This document shows positions 15,401 to 26,651 of a stretch of DNA of 64,000 nt, piece after piece. The translations under genes and the position numbers were made by a program. Within the stretch, counting starts at the first letter, position 1. Every line of letters starts with the position of its first letter. The notes beneath the pieces are model-generated. The model searched no databases, was not told the origin of the DNA, and was given only the letters and a program-made list of their open reading frames with translations. The DNA is from Polytrichum commune (Eukaryota; Streptophyta; Polytrichopsida; Polytrichales; Polytrichaceae): contig OX485809.1 in NCBI GenBank assembly GCA_950295325.1, positions 29,760,001-29,824,000 of the forward strand, in the 5' to 3' direction.

Positions 15401-17335
15401 TGTGGCTTAACCCCATTCACATGGAGGCTGTGCACATTAGAGAGAGACTGATTCCATGTAAGACAAAGTGGACAATGAGTATGCATAATTGTATATGTGG
15501 TTCTGGTGTCAAGAGAATAAACTTCTTCAGGGCAGGTTGCAATTTGAGCTTATTAAAAGTTCAACCTTCTTAGGATGACCTGGTATTCTGCAACCAATGA
15601 CACTTGCACGTCCAATGGAGGGATCAGATGCTTGATCGCCACCACTTAGATGTTTGAGAAATGGAAGGCAGTTGTGTGCAGTATATGCGAGTCCTTCTTC
15701 AAGAGGATTTCTCCTATGCACTAGTGCAATCCCAAGTTTGCACTTGAGACATGTGGTCAAGGAATCTTTCATTTTAATCAAGCCCTAAACCCTATTGCAA
15801 ATAATTTAGGCATGGAAGAGGGGTACTAGTGCTAATGAATCAAGTTCCTATGAAGACTGATGCCATCAAATGCCCCCATCATTCAATCAAATGGTGCATG
15901 AAAGACATAATTCGCAAACCTGGCGAACTGGTGCACTCAAATGTGGGGACAGAAACTCTTCATGTTTACCTACACAAAGCCAAGAGGAGAAAGAAAGCTC
16001 GGTCTCCATGTCACTCCCAATCGAAATCAATTAAATTAACCAAAAGCAGCTGACGGGGGCAGATTGCTACATAAATTGGTTGTGACAATTACCTGTAAAA
16101 ATATAATCTAGGGATGCTCAATCAGGGGACCCCTTGTTTTTTTCTTTCCTAATGCCAAATCTATTTGGCATCATGAAAGAGGGGTACTAGTGCTAATGAA
16201 TCAATTTCAACAAAGAATGATGCCGTCAATTGCACCCACCATTCATTCAAATAGTGCATAAAAGACAAAATTCACAAGCCTGGAGCACTCAGATGTGGGG
16301 ACAGAAACTCTTACTAGTTTTCTACGCAAGGCCAAGAGGAGAGAGAAAGTTGGGTGTCCATGTCACTCCAAATCTAAGTCAATTTTATAAACCAGAGGCA
16401 GCTAACGGAGGTGGATTGCTACATAAATTGGCTCTCACTTGGCAATTACCTGTGAGATGATCGTCGTCGAGAGCTCGATCAGGGGACCCCTTGTTATTTT
16501 CTTTCCTGTTGCTACAAATTTCTGGCATGGAAGAGGGGTACTCGTGCTAATGAATTAAGTTCCAATAAAGAACGATGTCATCAACTACCCCCACCATTCA
16601 CTGAATAGTGCACGAAAGACGAAATCCACGAACCTGGTGCTCTCAAATGTCGGGACAGAAACTCTTTCTGTTTTCCTACTCAAAGCCAAGAGGAGAGAGA
16701 AAGGTCCATCTCCCTGTCACTCCCAATCTAAGTCAATTCAATACACCAGAAGCAGCTAATATGGCTCTTGCCACCCAATCTAATTGCTACGCAAAACTGG
16801 CTGTTAGCTTAGCAATTACCTGCGAGAGGATCGTCGATGAACGCCCCATCAGAGGATCCCTTGATTTTTCTTTCCTAATGCTAAATATCTTTGACATGGA
16901 AGAGGGGTACTAGTGGTGATGAATCAAGTGCCAATAAAGAATGATGCCATCAAACGCCCCCACCATTCACTCAAACAGTGCGCGAATGACGAAATTCGTG
17001 AACCTAGTGCTCTCAAGTGTGACTACGCAAAGCCAAGAGAGAGGAAGAGCAAGGTCGATCTCCACGTCACTCCCAATCTAAGTCAATTCAACAAACCAGA
17101 AGCAACCTGATATGATGGCTCTTTGCTACCCAATCTAATTGCTTGTAACTGAGCAATCACCTGTGAGAGGATCGTCGATAAACGGGGGGTTTTCATCAGG
17201 GGATTTTGCCCCCCCATGGCAATTAGGTGATGGGGAGAGATGATTAGGCTCTTGCTCCACCCATCGAGGCACTTGTTCCAATCGCACTACATGCTGCTCA
17301 CCGTGCCCACTCCGAATGCTCAGGCTGCCATACAT
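9460..17335 (-). CDS. Macro-domain + CRAL-TRIO protein (GDAP2-like; Appr-1-p processing family)
   Basis: Fourteen minus-strand exons join in phase: 17335-17161, 15221-15085, 14942-14865, 14568-14513, 14098-13979, 13613-13543, 13425-13332, 12595-12380, 11953-11705, 11307-11199, 10998-10931, 10693-10624, 9949-9875, 9555-9460, encoding 537 residues. All introns are GT-AG. The start fits because M-Y and the downstream V-V-R-L-E-Q-V-P-R-W block match the plant family N-terminus. A macro domain covers about residues 85-250 (L-E-V-D-A-V-V-N-S-S-N-E, G-G-C-R-T-G-M-A-K, V-I-H-T-V-G-P, A-L-G-C-I-Y-T, Y-P-R-E-P-A-A). A linker has D-P-D-Q-R-R-K-E-Q. A SEC14/CRAL-TRIO-like half runs from about 395 (G-G-V-D-I-D-G-R-P-V-M-V-V-V-G-A-H-F). 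Macro domains bind ADP-ribose and CRAL-TRIO domains bind lipids; the true ligand in plants is unknown to me. It strongly resembles Arabidopsis At1g69340 as I recall it. The frame stops at TAA (9460-9462), about 25 residues before the family's usual end. Confidence 0.9.
9608..9655. repeat. Perfect 15-bp hairpin in last intron of the macro gene
   Basis: ACCCCATACATGGAC (9608-9622) and its exact complement (9641-9655) are separated by 18 bp. It sits in intron 13 (9556-9874). Possible remnant of a small foldback element or an intronic RNA hairpin; no function is claimed. Confidence 0.6.
11422..11606. mobile_element. Foldback MITE family, single-arm copy in intron 9
   Basis: The block beginning TTTGGCCCTCAATGAACC at about 11429 matches one arm of the complete elements at 12652-12987 and 54947-55308, including CTACAAGTGGAAAG and ATTGTATGCAAAACAACCA. 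The opposite arm is absent or too decayed to see. It lies in the macro-gene intron 11308-11704. Confidence 0.65.
12652..12987. mobile_element. Foldback MITE in intron 7 of the macro gene
   Basis: The two halves are inverted copies of one another. The left half ends in ...TTTATTGAGGGCCAGACT and the right half begins ...AACCCTCAATAAACCAAT, and both continue outward through related blocks (ACCTCCA..., ATGCAAA/TATAAAACTACC) to AACTCA-type ends. Length is about 335 bp and there is no coding capacity. Related copies are at 11422-11606 and 54947-55308. Confidence 0.75.
14224..14272. repeat. 19-bp near-perfect hairpin in intron 4
   Basis: AATGGAATGATTCTTAGGT is followed after 11 bp by its complement with one mismatch. 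It lies between exons 4 and 5 of the macro gene. A precursor-like short foldback; no evidence that it is expressed as a small RNA. Confidence 0.55.
15808..17210. repeat. Four-unit ~360-bp tandem array spanning exon 1 end and intron 1
   Basis: The marker GAGGGGTAC recurs at 15818, 16179, 16533 and 16902 (spacings 361, 354, 369). Each unit continues through CAATAAAGAATGATG-like, ATTCACTCAAA-like and CCAATCTAAGTCAATT-like blocks and ends in AATTACCTGTGAGAGGATCG. The unit nearest the gene start ends inside true exon 1, so each upstream copy holds a degenerate duplicate of the exon 1 3' end with its donor. On the minus strand CAG|GTAATT is kept at 16450/16449 and 16820/16819, while the used donor is CAG|GTGATT at 17161/17160. 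Confidence 0.85.
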
Positions 17336-19220
17336 CCTGGTATCCCCTCTTCCTCTTCACCTCACACCACATCTCCATTTGACCTTCGCCGATCCACTGC
17401 ACAGCTACTACTCCTCATCATCATCATCCCTACCAGGCCCATTTCCTATCGCCAATTCACCTCCCAAACCATGCGAACTTAACTTTCTGTCCGATCGCCC
17501 CAATCCAAGCGGGGCCTTGCACTCTGAAGGATCTCGTGGAAGATTGAGCTACGCTTGCACAATCCAAGCAAGCAACGATTGAAGCGGCAATAACAAAAAC
17601 CCTAACCCCGCTGTGGAGCCACTGTTGGCAAGGAATAATAAGTTAAAGAGATGCTTCACACCTATGGGTAAGTCCTAATTGTGATTGCTAAACTTACCAA
17701 TCCTAATGGTAAATTAACCCAATTTTAAGCTAACCTATATGTCATTTCATTCACACCTATACATAGGAAAATTTACCACAAACGTCACATATATAGAGTG
17801 GGTTACTACTCTTGTTCACACATGACCAACATTAAACTCACTTTGCTTGCCACGTGTCATGTTGATCACAATAGTTCACTGTCATTGTCTTTACCTTACC
17901 ACTTTTCTTAGGATGTGAAATACACATTTAATAGCAAATGATTATCAAATCCAAATCGTGCATGTCGTCATTTTTCTCATCATTTCTGGAGTTGATATGA
18001 ATATTCTATTCATTGTCAAAGTGAGGATTTTATGAGTTATTGAATGGTCATACAAGTCCCCCAATTATGTTGACTATTACATTTAAAATGGTTAACAACT
18101 TTTGAGTACATAGTCCAATCTTTTTTCAACGCACCATTTTTTGTTGCCCTTTCTTAAATTGTATCCAACCATATACCACTCAAATATATGTGTTTGTTCA
18201 TGGTCAACCACCAAATTAAGCACATATAATTTAGTGTTGGATCCATGAACCTCATGCAAATCAACAAGAGGGAATCCGAGATAAGCAAGTGTTAATTGAT
18301 CACTGTAACACCCGCTTCTCGTAGGTTGCGCAATCAATGTGAGATGGTTGTCAAAATGCCAAATCATGTCCATAGCCATCTGTTTCATAATATTCTAAGC
18401 TCGTATGCATGTCTTATGCATTGTCAAGAACGAAGATTCTCGGTGTGGTTAATGGTCATTTCGGTCCTTCCCCACTCATGCTAATTATCAAGCCTTCAAT
18501 AATTACCATATTTAGAGAAGCGTATACGTGATTACGTTTCATTTCCTATCTACCACTTCAAGACTTTGAAGCTCGTATTTTTCTACATACACATGCTACT
18601 GAAACACTTCTCTCCCTATCAGCCTCATGCTGCAAGAACACTTTAAAAAAAAGTTAACCTCAATATATGTTACAGGTGTCTTCATTAGTTATTGTTTTAT
18701 TAATCTCATCGTTTCATAAAGTTGTAACGTGGCAACCATCGCAAAACAACAAAATCCTCACCTGACCAGAACATTGCCAGTCCCATCAGGGTATGAACAT
18801 ACCAACAGCCATGTAGGTTCCACAACAGGGTATGAACTAAAACAGAAACCGGGTATTGTTTACCCTATCCCGGTGTGTTTAAATGGACTTTATCCGGGTA
18901 TGAAACTGGCAACAAGACCGTGTATTCTTAGGCCTCATCCGGATATATGGACCTGTGTATTTGCATGCCTCATTATTCAAATTGGAGGGTTCAACAAAAA
19001 TTGCGAAAACTGGATTCTTGCATCAAAGGATTTCTTGCTCATCTCTTCGGTAGCTCGAGCTTCCGCACCGCAACCGAGTTCACTCGTCGCGCAGTTCTTC
19101 ACCGTGGGTTAAGTTAGCTAACATAGAGCTTGCCTTAGTCATCCAAATCTTCCCTTTAATGTAACTTCGCAACCGATTTTCTTCGTAAGGTATCCGAGAG
19201 AGACATCGTTTGGTAATACG
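17336..19220. promoter_or_regulatory. Shared intergenic region of a divergent gene pair
   Basis: About 1.9 kb separates the starts of the minus-strand macro gene and the plus-strand PPR gene, so both promoters should lie here. The side next to the macro gene (17340-17480) is rich in CT and TCA runs, as in many plant leaders. Copies of a dispersed repeat, also seen at 56107-56257, lie at about 17990-18120 and 18390-18500. GGGTATGAA occurs three times around 18788-18903. No TATA box was assigned. Confidence 0.5.
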
Positions 19221-21607
19221 ATGCAAGCAGTTTCGCTCTGCGCGGCCGGGAATGTTGCACATTTTAAACAGAGTGCGGGGAGGGAAATTGTCGATGGAAA
19301 CAGCGCACAATTGAAGTTCACGGCGAAAGAATGGGAGAAAATGAGGCTGCGGTGGTGCGGAGGAATCCGTAATGGAAAATGGCGGGGATGCTGTAGCGCT
19401 GTGTATGGATATGTGGAGTTTAGGGCTTGTAGGGTTAGCGACGGAGATGGTAGACGGAGGAGTGTGATTACGAACGCAAGCTTAGGCAATAGCGAGAGAT
19501 CTACAAGAGAGCCACGTTTGAAAGGCAATTTGTCACGAAGGGCGATGCACGCGGTGAAATTTCTGCTTGGATGTAAGGAGAAAGAGCAAGGGAGAGATGT
19601 TATTGAGGCGGCATTGCGGCGTTGGGTGGTGAGCATGAGCCCCAAGCGAAAGGATTGGCTTGAAGTGTTGAAGCAATTCGAGAATGCGCCCGACCGGTCG
19701 CTTTATTTCATAGTGAGAGATTCTTTCCTTTTGCTTACGGTGATCTTGACATAAAGAAAGGTACCTTGGGGGTTTATGGCAGGTTCAGGGTTTAGTGTTT
19801 AGGATTATTCCATTCTAATTTCTCGCATACTCGGTAAGAAGACAAAATTTGTCCATTTATGAGAAGAATTGTCAGGGATGAGATTTTTCAGGAAGCGGTC
19901 ACATGTGTTGGTCACGTGGCTTCGCTGGATTCTCAACCTACAGAGCCTTCTGAACTGTCTTACTAAGCTGAAGTATTCAAGCAATTCGAGAATGTGGCCG
20001 ACCTGTCGTTTCATTTCATAGTTAGAGATTCTTTCCTTTTACTCGTGATTTTGACAGAAAGAAATGTACTTGGGGTTTGCAAAGGGTTTAGTGTTTATGC
20101 TTTTTACTACTTTAATTTCTCTCCTACTCGGTGAGAAGACAGATTTCTCCGTTTATGAGAAGAATCATCTGGGATAAGATGCTTTAGAAAGCGGTCACAT
20201 GTGTTGGTCGTGGACCTCGCCGTATCCTCAACCTAGAGAGCCTTCTCAATTGTCTCACTAAGAAGGTGTTGAAGCAACTGGAGAATGCGGCCGACCGTTC
20301 GTTTTATTTCATAGTGAGATCATTTTCTTTTGCTCACGGTGATTTTGAGAGAAATTAATGTAATTGAGGTTTGCGTAGGGTTTAGTGTTTAGGTCTATTC
20401 CATTCTAATTTCTCTCATACTCGGTGAGAAGACGAGATTTCTCTGTTTACACCAAGAGGCCTTCTGAGTCTTCTGATTTCTCTGTTTACACTTGTTGGTC
20501 ATGGACCTTATTGGATTCTTAACCTTAGAGGCCTTCTGAGTCGTCTCACTAAGCTGAACCTTGCAGATTGCCGAGTGGGGACTTCAAGAGAGCTGGTTTG
20601 AAGCCGGCATTCGGGACTACACCAAATTGATAGATAGGTATGGTAAAGAGGGCTATGTTGAGAAAGCTGAAAGCACATTCCACCTTATGGAGCAGTGTGG
20701 AATATGCGCGGATTTGGCGACACACACCGTAATGATAGGAGTTTATGGTCGGGCTAACATGCTGGAGAGGGCTAGGGAAGTGTTGCGAGAGACCTCGCTT
20801 GCAGGTTTTGCATTAGATGCAACTGCCTACAAGGCCATGATTGTTGCATACGGTTGTGCAGGGTTGCCTGTGGAGGCTGAGACTGTGCTAAACGAGATGG
20901 AGTCAGCTGGGGTGACAGGTGCAGCTGACACTTATCTTGCCCTTATGACTGCTTACGGAAGGTTAGGACAAGCCACCGAAGCACAGAGGATCTTCGATCG
21001 GATGCATTGGAATGGCTTTCGCGGAGATTTGAAAGCATTTACATCTCTTATGGAAGCCTACACCCATGCCAATGACTTCGAGAACGCCATTGTCATTTTC
21101 AGGAGCCTCAGAGCTGCAGGATTGAAACCGGACGACAGAGCATTGTCACGTGTTGTCAGCATATATGGCAAGGCAAACCTGCTCGACAAGGCTGTGGAGG
21201 TTGTTGCAGATTTAGAGGATGCTGGATTAAAGCTTGGTCCACTTACTTTGACAGCTCTCGTCAGGTGGTTTGCTAAATTTGGACTCGTCGAAGAAGCAAA
21301 TCAGGTGATTGAGAAGATGAGAGTTCTGCGGATGCCTGTGAGTTCGAAAACGTATGCAAATATGTATGCTGCATATGCATCAGCAAGGCAACTCGAAGAG
21401 GCTGACAGGGTTTGGGACTTGATGGTAGCAAATGGGATGAAACTCTATGAGGATGAGTCGAGTGCTATTGTTGAAGCTCTTATGGCTGCACAGTTTTATG
21501 AAAAGGCACAAACGGTATGTATGGAGTTGGAAACACAAGGTTGGGCCCCTTCTGTGGAGTTGAAGTCTGCCCTTGCTCAACACTTGCAACTTGCAGTTGG
21601 TAGCTGA
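19221..21607 (+). CDS. Pentatricopeptide/TPR-like repeat protein (At1g01970-like)
   Basis: Two exons, 19221-19712 and 20567-21607, join in phase 0 to give 510 residues. The donor is ATA|GTGAGA and the acceptor TTGCAG|ATT. The junction restores L-Y-F-I-I-A-E-W, matching the F-Y-L-Q-V-A-E region of the Arabidopsis At1g01970 family as I recall it. The N-terminus is basic, rich in Ala, Ser and Arg and poor in acids, as in organelle targeting peptides. The W-V-V-S-M-S-P-K-R-K-D-W-L-E-V-L-K segment precedes the repeats. From about residue 178 to 500 there are roughly nine degenerate 35-residue helical pairs (D-Y-T-K-L-I-D-R-Y-G-K, T-A-Y-K-A-M-I-V-A-Y-G, T-Y-L-A-L-M-T-A-Y-G-R-L-G). PPR proteins usually bind organelle RNA, but RNA targets cannot be read from these loose repeats. 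The next stop falls just after L-A-V-G-S. Confidence 0.88.
19661..20566 (+). repeat. ~300-bp tandem array of exon 1 tail plus intron in the PPR gene
   Basis: The block GAAGCAATTCGAGAATG with CGACC-GTCG-TT and TTTCATAGTGAGA is found at exon 1 and again in the intron. Its GCAA[T/C]T marker is at 19673, 19981 and 20274 (spacings 308, 293). Each copy continues through GGTTTAGTGTTTA, ACTCGGTGAGAAGAC, TCACATGTGTTGGTC and CTCACTAAG. Copies 2 and 3 keep a GT after TTTCATA (20021 and 20314). A partial 3' unit ends at the real acceptor. Reading on from exon 1 meets a stop at 19752-19754, so the copies are not extra coding repeats. Confidence 0.85.
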
Positions 21608-24600
21608 AGGGGTGTTTACACTCAACTACTCGAGTTATTTGTGGTTGTGGTTTGGGCCCACTTTCAACACACAACTACTGCTTGTAGTTAAAGAGTGTTT
21701 TTGCTTTCAATGATTGTCCCTCGTATTGGTGCATCCAAGGAGAGGAGACAGACACTTTATAGATTTTAGTGGAAAGTTTGTTGAAGAGTGATTGCCTATT
21801 ACAAATCCTCTCCTGGTACTTTGGCCCTGAAGTTCTCTCCTGGTGCCACATAGTAACTACAAACAAAATATAACAGAAGAAAGTGAACTACGGCCATCGC
21901 AACGACACCCAACTACACCTTGTATCATAGTTGGCCATGGTAGAGTTGCGAGTGGTTGTGCTTGTGCTTGTCATCAATGCACCTTATCTCTCCTTATCCC
22001 CTGAAATCCAAACCAGTGAAAGTAAACTAGAACCATCAACCACCTGAACTGTGGTTGTGTGAATGCCCCTTGGAAGAATGTGGTAATGCGACAGAGAAAA
22101 TTCAGTGCTTGTGATCTTGACAGAGCTTTGGCCATTTTGTGTGGCTGGCTTGTGTATTGTTTCGGAGCTGACAGGATGATGTATAGAGACTGCACATATT
22201 ACTTGTGGCAGGAGCCATCACAGGCTTACCGCGACTTAGAATTGCATCATTGGTGAGCAACAGACTTTCCTTATTCTGCACGAGCATGAACAGGAAGCCT
22301 TTTCAGCTGGGACATACAGACTTATCCTAATGTCAATTGTGTTTGTATGATGCTTTTGTTGCTGCACTGAGCCGATAGTCAAGGATCACCAAGACAGGAT
22401 TTACATGTTTCGCTATTTCTCTATAGTTCTAAGCAGGTATGAAGCTTTCTAACCAAACTTTCTCATTCTTGTAATTAGTGTTTGTCAGGAAGGGACCTTC
22501 CTCTCATGGTTTACTTAATGTATATCAGTTCTTTTAATTTTGTCTGGCATGCTTCTGGTCGATGAACAGCCCGAGCCCCATCTACCTAGAATGGTGTGCA
22601 CATCATCCTAATAAATATGCTAGTGCATGAGTTACCGATGGGCAGCTATTTACTTGGTATATCATATACCTCAGTTCTTATTATCTTTGCTTAAGCATCT
22701 AGCCTCTAATTGCAATTGCTAGCACTGGCCTAAATTGTTGTCAAATGCAGCCAATCTCATCATGCAATATGCTCACCTCATCCATATTCAAACTCCCTTG
22801 AGGAAGACAGTGATTGATTAGGAGGGATGGCACGTTAGACTTTCAATGGAAGGTGGATGTAAAGAGCAACACAGTGCTACCTCAAGTATAGTTGAATACA
22901 GGAGTAAGAGATCATGCTGTACGTTAGTATCAAAATCCTTGAAAGCATATGGGAAGATAGCCACATAGAGAAAGGATAGCATTTAATCCAGGAGCAAAAG
23001 AGACTGCAAGGTAGAATAACAATACTTGGATGGAAAATGGTCAAAACAACACATCCTACCTCCAAGATGGCGAAAAAAGGGTGGGTTATTTGAAAGGAAG
23101 ATGCAAAAACAAGAGCTGCAGTATTGGTATTCTCTTTCATTATTTCCTGATTTAAGATGAATTAATGAAAAGAGAATTCAACATGCCACCCTTGTGATCT
23201 CAAGTCAATGATGCAGAAAACATGGTCATGTGCTCTACCTTGTATATAGAGGATCAGCTTTATTAGAGAGGAATTTGAGTAAAGTCGTGATTAGGTAAAC
23301 CATGGTGGGAAAGGGTCCAAATTTTTTTGACAATTCAGATTTGTTTCCTTGACAAGGTCAATGACTCCGACTCAAGTGCCTGTTTGTAAACCTGAATTAT
23401 TTGCAAAGAATATTCAGTTAGTCTGGGCTCAAAATAACTTATGCCTTTTGGTCATCAACTTCTACAGTCCACCCTTGATATCTGTTAACACTTTGGAGGC
23501 TTGGAGCAAGGAAACTTGTAACACTTTTGTGGTGTTAACATTTTTTAACACTTATTGAGGATATCATAGACAATTTGTAACACTTACATGTAGAATTAAA
23601 AATGGTAACACTTATATAAATAAAAGATGAAAACACATACAATATGAATGTCATTATACCTCTAAGCGTAATGGAAGAACAAATCTAAAGTAATTTGATG
23701 ATATTCTTGTGGAATGTCAAGATCCTATTTCCTTATGAAGTGTTTGAATGCTTTGGATGAGAGGTGTAACATTAGTAGGTCTTTGTTCCAAAAATTGTTT
23801 CAAGATACTCATGCACTTTCAACATCCTTGAATCTTACTCTTTCCACCACCACATCAAAAAATTGCACATTGTCAACTTCTTCAATGGGTTCATTGTCAG
23901 TTGCATCACCTCTTTCATCAAGCATACTTATGAGTTCATCCTCAATACATATGTAGGAATTGTTTAGATCAAATTCTAGTTCATAATTGATGAATTCATG
24001 TGCATTCATAGTGGGTCCAATTTCACTCTTTGCATATACCAATGCCAATTGTTCTAATAAGGCAGTAAGCTTAGGGTTAGGGTTTTTTTCATTTTATCCA
24101 AGTTACAAGATTTCATAACCTTACTTTCCATCCAAAATAACACTTATTGAGGTGAATTCATTGAAGAGGGGAGCATATATAACTTTTACAAATTATGCTA
24201 ACATTTAACAATTAACACTTGCTAGTGTTTTTTTCTTTTTTTCTTTCAGGAGTGCAATTTTCCTTCACATATATGTGATTGTAACACTCATTGGGACAAC
24301 AAATAACAAGGGTGGACTGTAGAATGCTATCATGGAGGTGATCATCCCAAGGTTTTCAAGCCATTCGAACTTAGATGCATGTTGTGGTTTCTTGGTTATC
24401 CACCACATGTTTTTGTGCTCCTCTTCATCATGTAGGTGGTGAATTGGAGGTCTTGTTCCTGCCATTTTGCAAAGTAAGGTATGTGGGTGTAATTCGGTTC
24501 GTTTTTCATGTCCTCCAACTTTCACCAATTAGATGTACACAACGAAACTTGTGTTGCATTAGTAAATCTATATTGAAGCATTAGGAAAAATTGGACCTCC

Positions 24601-25946
24601 CTTTGTTTAATTATGGTTATGGTTATGGTTATGGTGAGCTCTTATAAGGGTTTGACTCTCTTCCTTCTCTGTGGAGGTGTGTTGTTTATGTGTGTTTTTG
24701 CCATGTTTTAGTTGTATTTGTTAGTGGTGGTTGGTACTCGAGCTTCAATGACACACGATTGCTATTTACACGACAACACACCAATCAAATTTACTAGATG
24801 TCCGATTAAGAAAAACGATTGAATAACCCCCGCTATCCTTACTGTACACATGTCTTCAAAGAAATCATCTATCGTGCACTATAACATATTGATGTCAACA
24901 TTCATCGTACCTCTTATGATTGGTTGAACAACGATTAAAATTTACACCAAGATCATGCAAAAGCACCTCTACACTTCTTTTTGGTCTCAGGCCCATGCTC
25001 TCCCATGGTCAAATCCAACAAAAGGGGTACCATTGAATTCAAGTGGTCCCTCATCTAGTTGTAAACATGTAAACCACCTCTCATTAAAAGATGTTTAGAG
25101 AGGCTTAAGTGAAATGCTTGGAAATAAGGGACTAAACTTATCAAGGTTTAGTCTAGCTAGTAAGATGTTGTTTTATTTCCTAGGATCAAAATCATGGGTG
25201 AGTTACACTAACTTATTTGTATGCAAGAGATGGATGGAATAACAGGCAGGAGCTTAATTCTAAGAGTAATAAATATATGAATATTGTAGCAATGAAGGGC
25301 ATTCCAACTAATTGGTTATCACTCGCCACTCAACCACGTTGCCATGGGCCGGCCAATTGAGTAACTAGATATGTTAATTTTCAAGTTCAAACTCAACCTC
25401 AAGAAGAGGATGAGACCAAACTCGAAACCCTAAACCTTGGATATTATGCTTGAGAAAAGTCAACTAGTCTCAAAAGACTAGACATAAGTATGACAAGGCC
25501 AAAATTCTCTCACCTTGGCCGCCCATGGAAACATGGGTCCAAACCAATGTTGGACTAGTATTGTCTTGTTTTATACCATCCGGATATTTATAATGAGAAT
25601 TTCACTTTTTTGATTTCAATAGGGTACGAGTATTTGAGATATTTCTATTTTCATGTCATTTGAGTTTGTATACCATTCAAGAACCTTCATACCTAGGTGA
25701 AATCACCCTAATAATAAAAAATGGTTTAGAATGGTATTGATCCAAACATTAACTAGGATACACAAAGATTCTCTCACTTTGAAATATCTACCAAATATTA
25801 ATTATTGACTTGCATTACAATTTTGATATCCACATGTTCAATATTTGATATCATTTAAGCTTATGCTTATTGAGTTGTTTATTGACAACCTAGCTACTAC
25901 CATGCATTTACCTGTATATACCGGTGCAACATTTGAACCTTATGGC
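21608..25946. other. Intergenic, no supported gene
   Basis: The first few hundred bases probably hold the 3' untranslated region of the PPR gene. The rest shows no domain-bearing frame. A (TTATGG)n run of four units lies at about 24612-24636 and a TAACACTT-rich stretch at about 23515-23625. Confidence 0.5.
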
Positions 25947-26251
25947 GGGACACCAGTGTCCCATAATACACCGATTAAACCCTAAAGCCCGTGTCGACGT
26001 CAAAAATGATTAGTTTAAGATGATCAAAACGGCGTTGAGATTATCTCGACGTCTTGTACACACTCTGATGTTTAAAGTTGGTTTCTATTTCGATCACTTC
26101 CAACCACAAAACCAATCACAAAGAAGGCTTCGATTTATTTTGGACACCGGTGTCCCACCATAATAAGGTACATTTGTCCGGACTCCGGGACCGGCGGCCA
26201 AATATTCAAGGCAAGCGCCATGTCATGCTTACGTGGCGTCTTACGTGGCGT
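25947..26251. promoter_or_regulatory. Candidate regulatory cluster upstream of the OXC/HACL gene
   Basis: Two related palindromes lie 195 bp apart: GGGACACCAGTGTCCC (25947-25962, one central mismatch) and GGACACCGGTGTCC (26142-26155, perfect). At 26228-26251 the 12-mer CTTACGTGGCGT is directly duplicated, giving two ACGTGGC cores (26231 and 26243). ACGTGGC is the core of plant ABA-responsive bZIP sites. CGACGTC occurs near 25994 and 26048. These sites are 0.4-0.7 kb before the start codon. Function is inferred from motif form and position only. Confidence 0.5.
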
Positions 26252-26651
26252 CTGTCCTGGTTCAATGAATCGCAAGCACTCAATCACACTCACATGGAGG
26301 ATGAGATCCTTCCATGCTTAAAGAGTTCGTCGTCCTCTCACGAGCATCATCCACCGTGCATATCATCCTCCATCAACTTTCTCATCCACTTCTTCTCCCT
26401 GCAGAAATTCTGCAACGCAGACACATGGAAAGCTCATGCGCACTCTACGAGCTCGTCACCAAATTTCTCCGAGAATGTCCCGGATCGCATCGGACACGAC
26501 TCATCATTGATCAATTTCCCCTCTCCTTCGGACCCCTATGATTTTTCTCTACACGGAGAATCGAATTTCACGAGCTGAGGTGGACTAAATTCCTTCTTCT
26601 TCTTCTTCTTAATAGAGAATCTGCTTGGGAATTGCGGTTTGCTTATTAGCG

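Noticed and set aside
15829-17110. Four similar small frames as a gene family
   Set aside because: They are the same non-coding tandem unit in intron 1 of the minus-strand gene, and the frame is not conserved.
19139-19645. 168-residue minus-strand frame opposite PPR exon 1
   Set aside because: Antisense shadow of a supported coding exon.
20561-20566. Independent start of a separate PPR gene at 20561
   Set aside because: The codon is TTG inside a splice acceptor (TTGCAG). Joining to 19712 restores the family sequence in phase.
26625-26651. Upstream TTG start of the OXC frame
   Set aside because: Non-ATG; ATG at 26652 gives the expected N-terminus.
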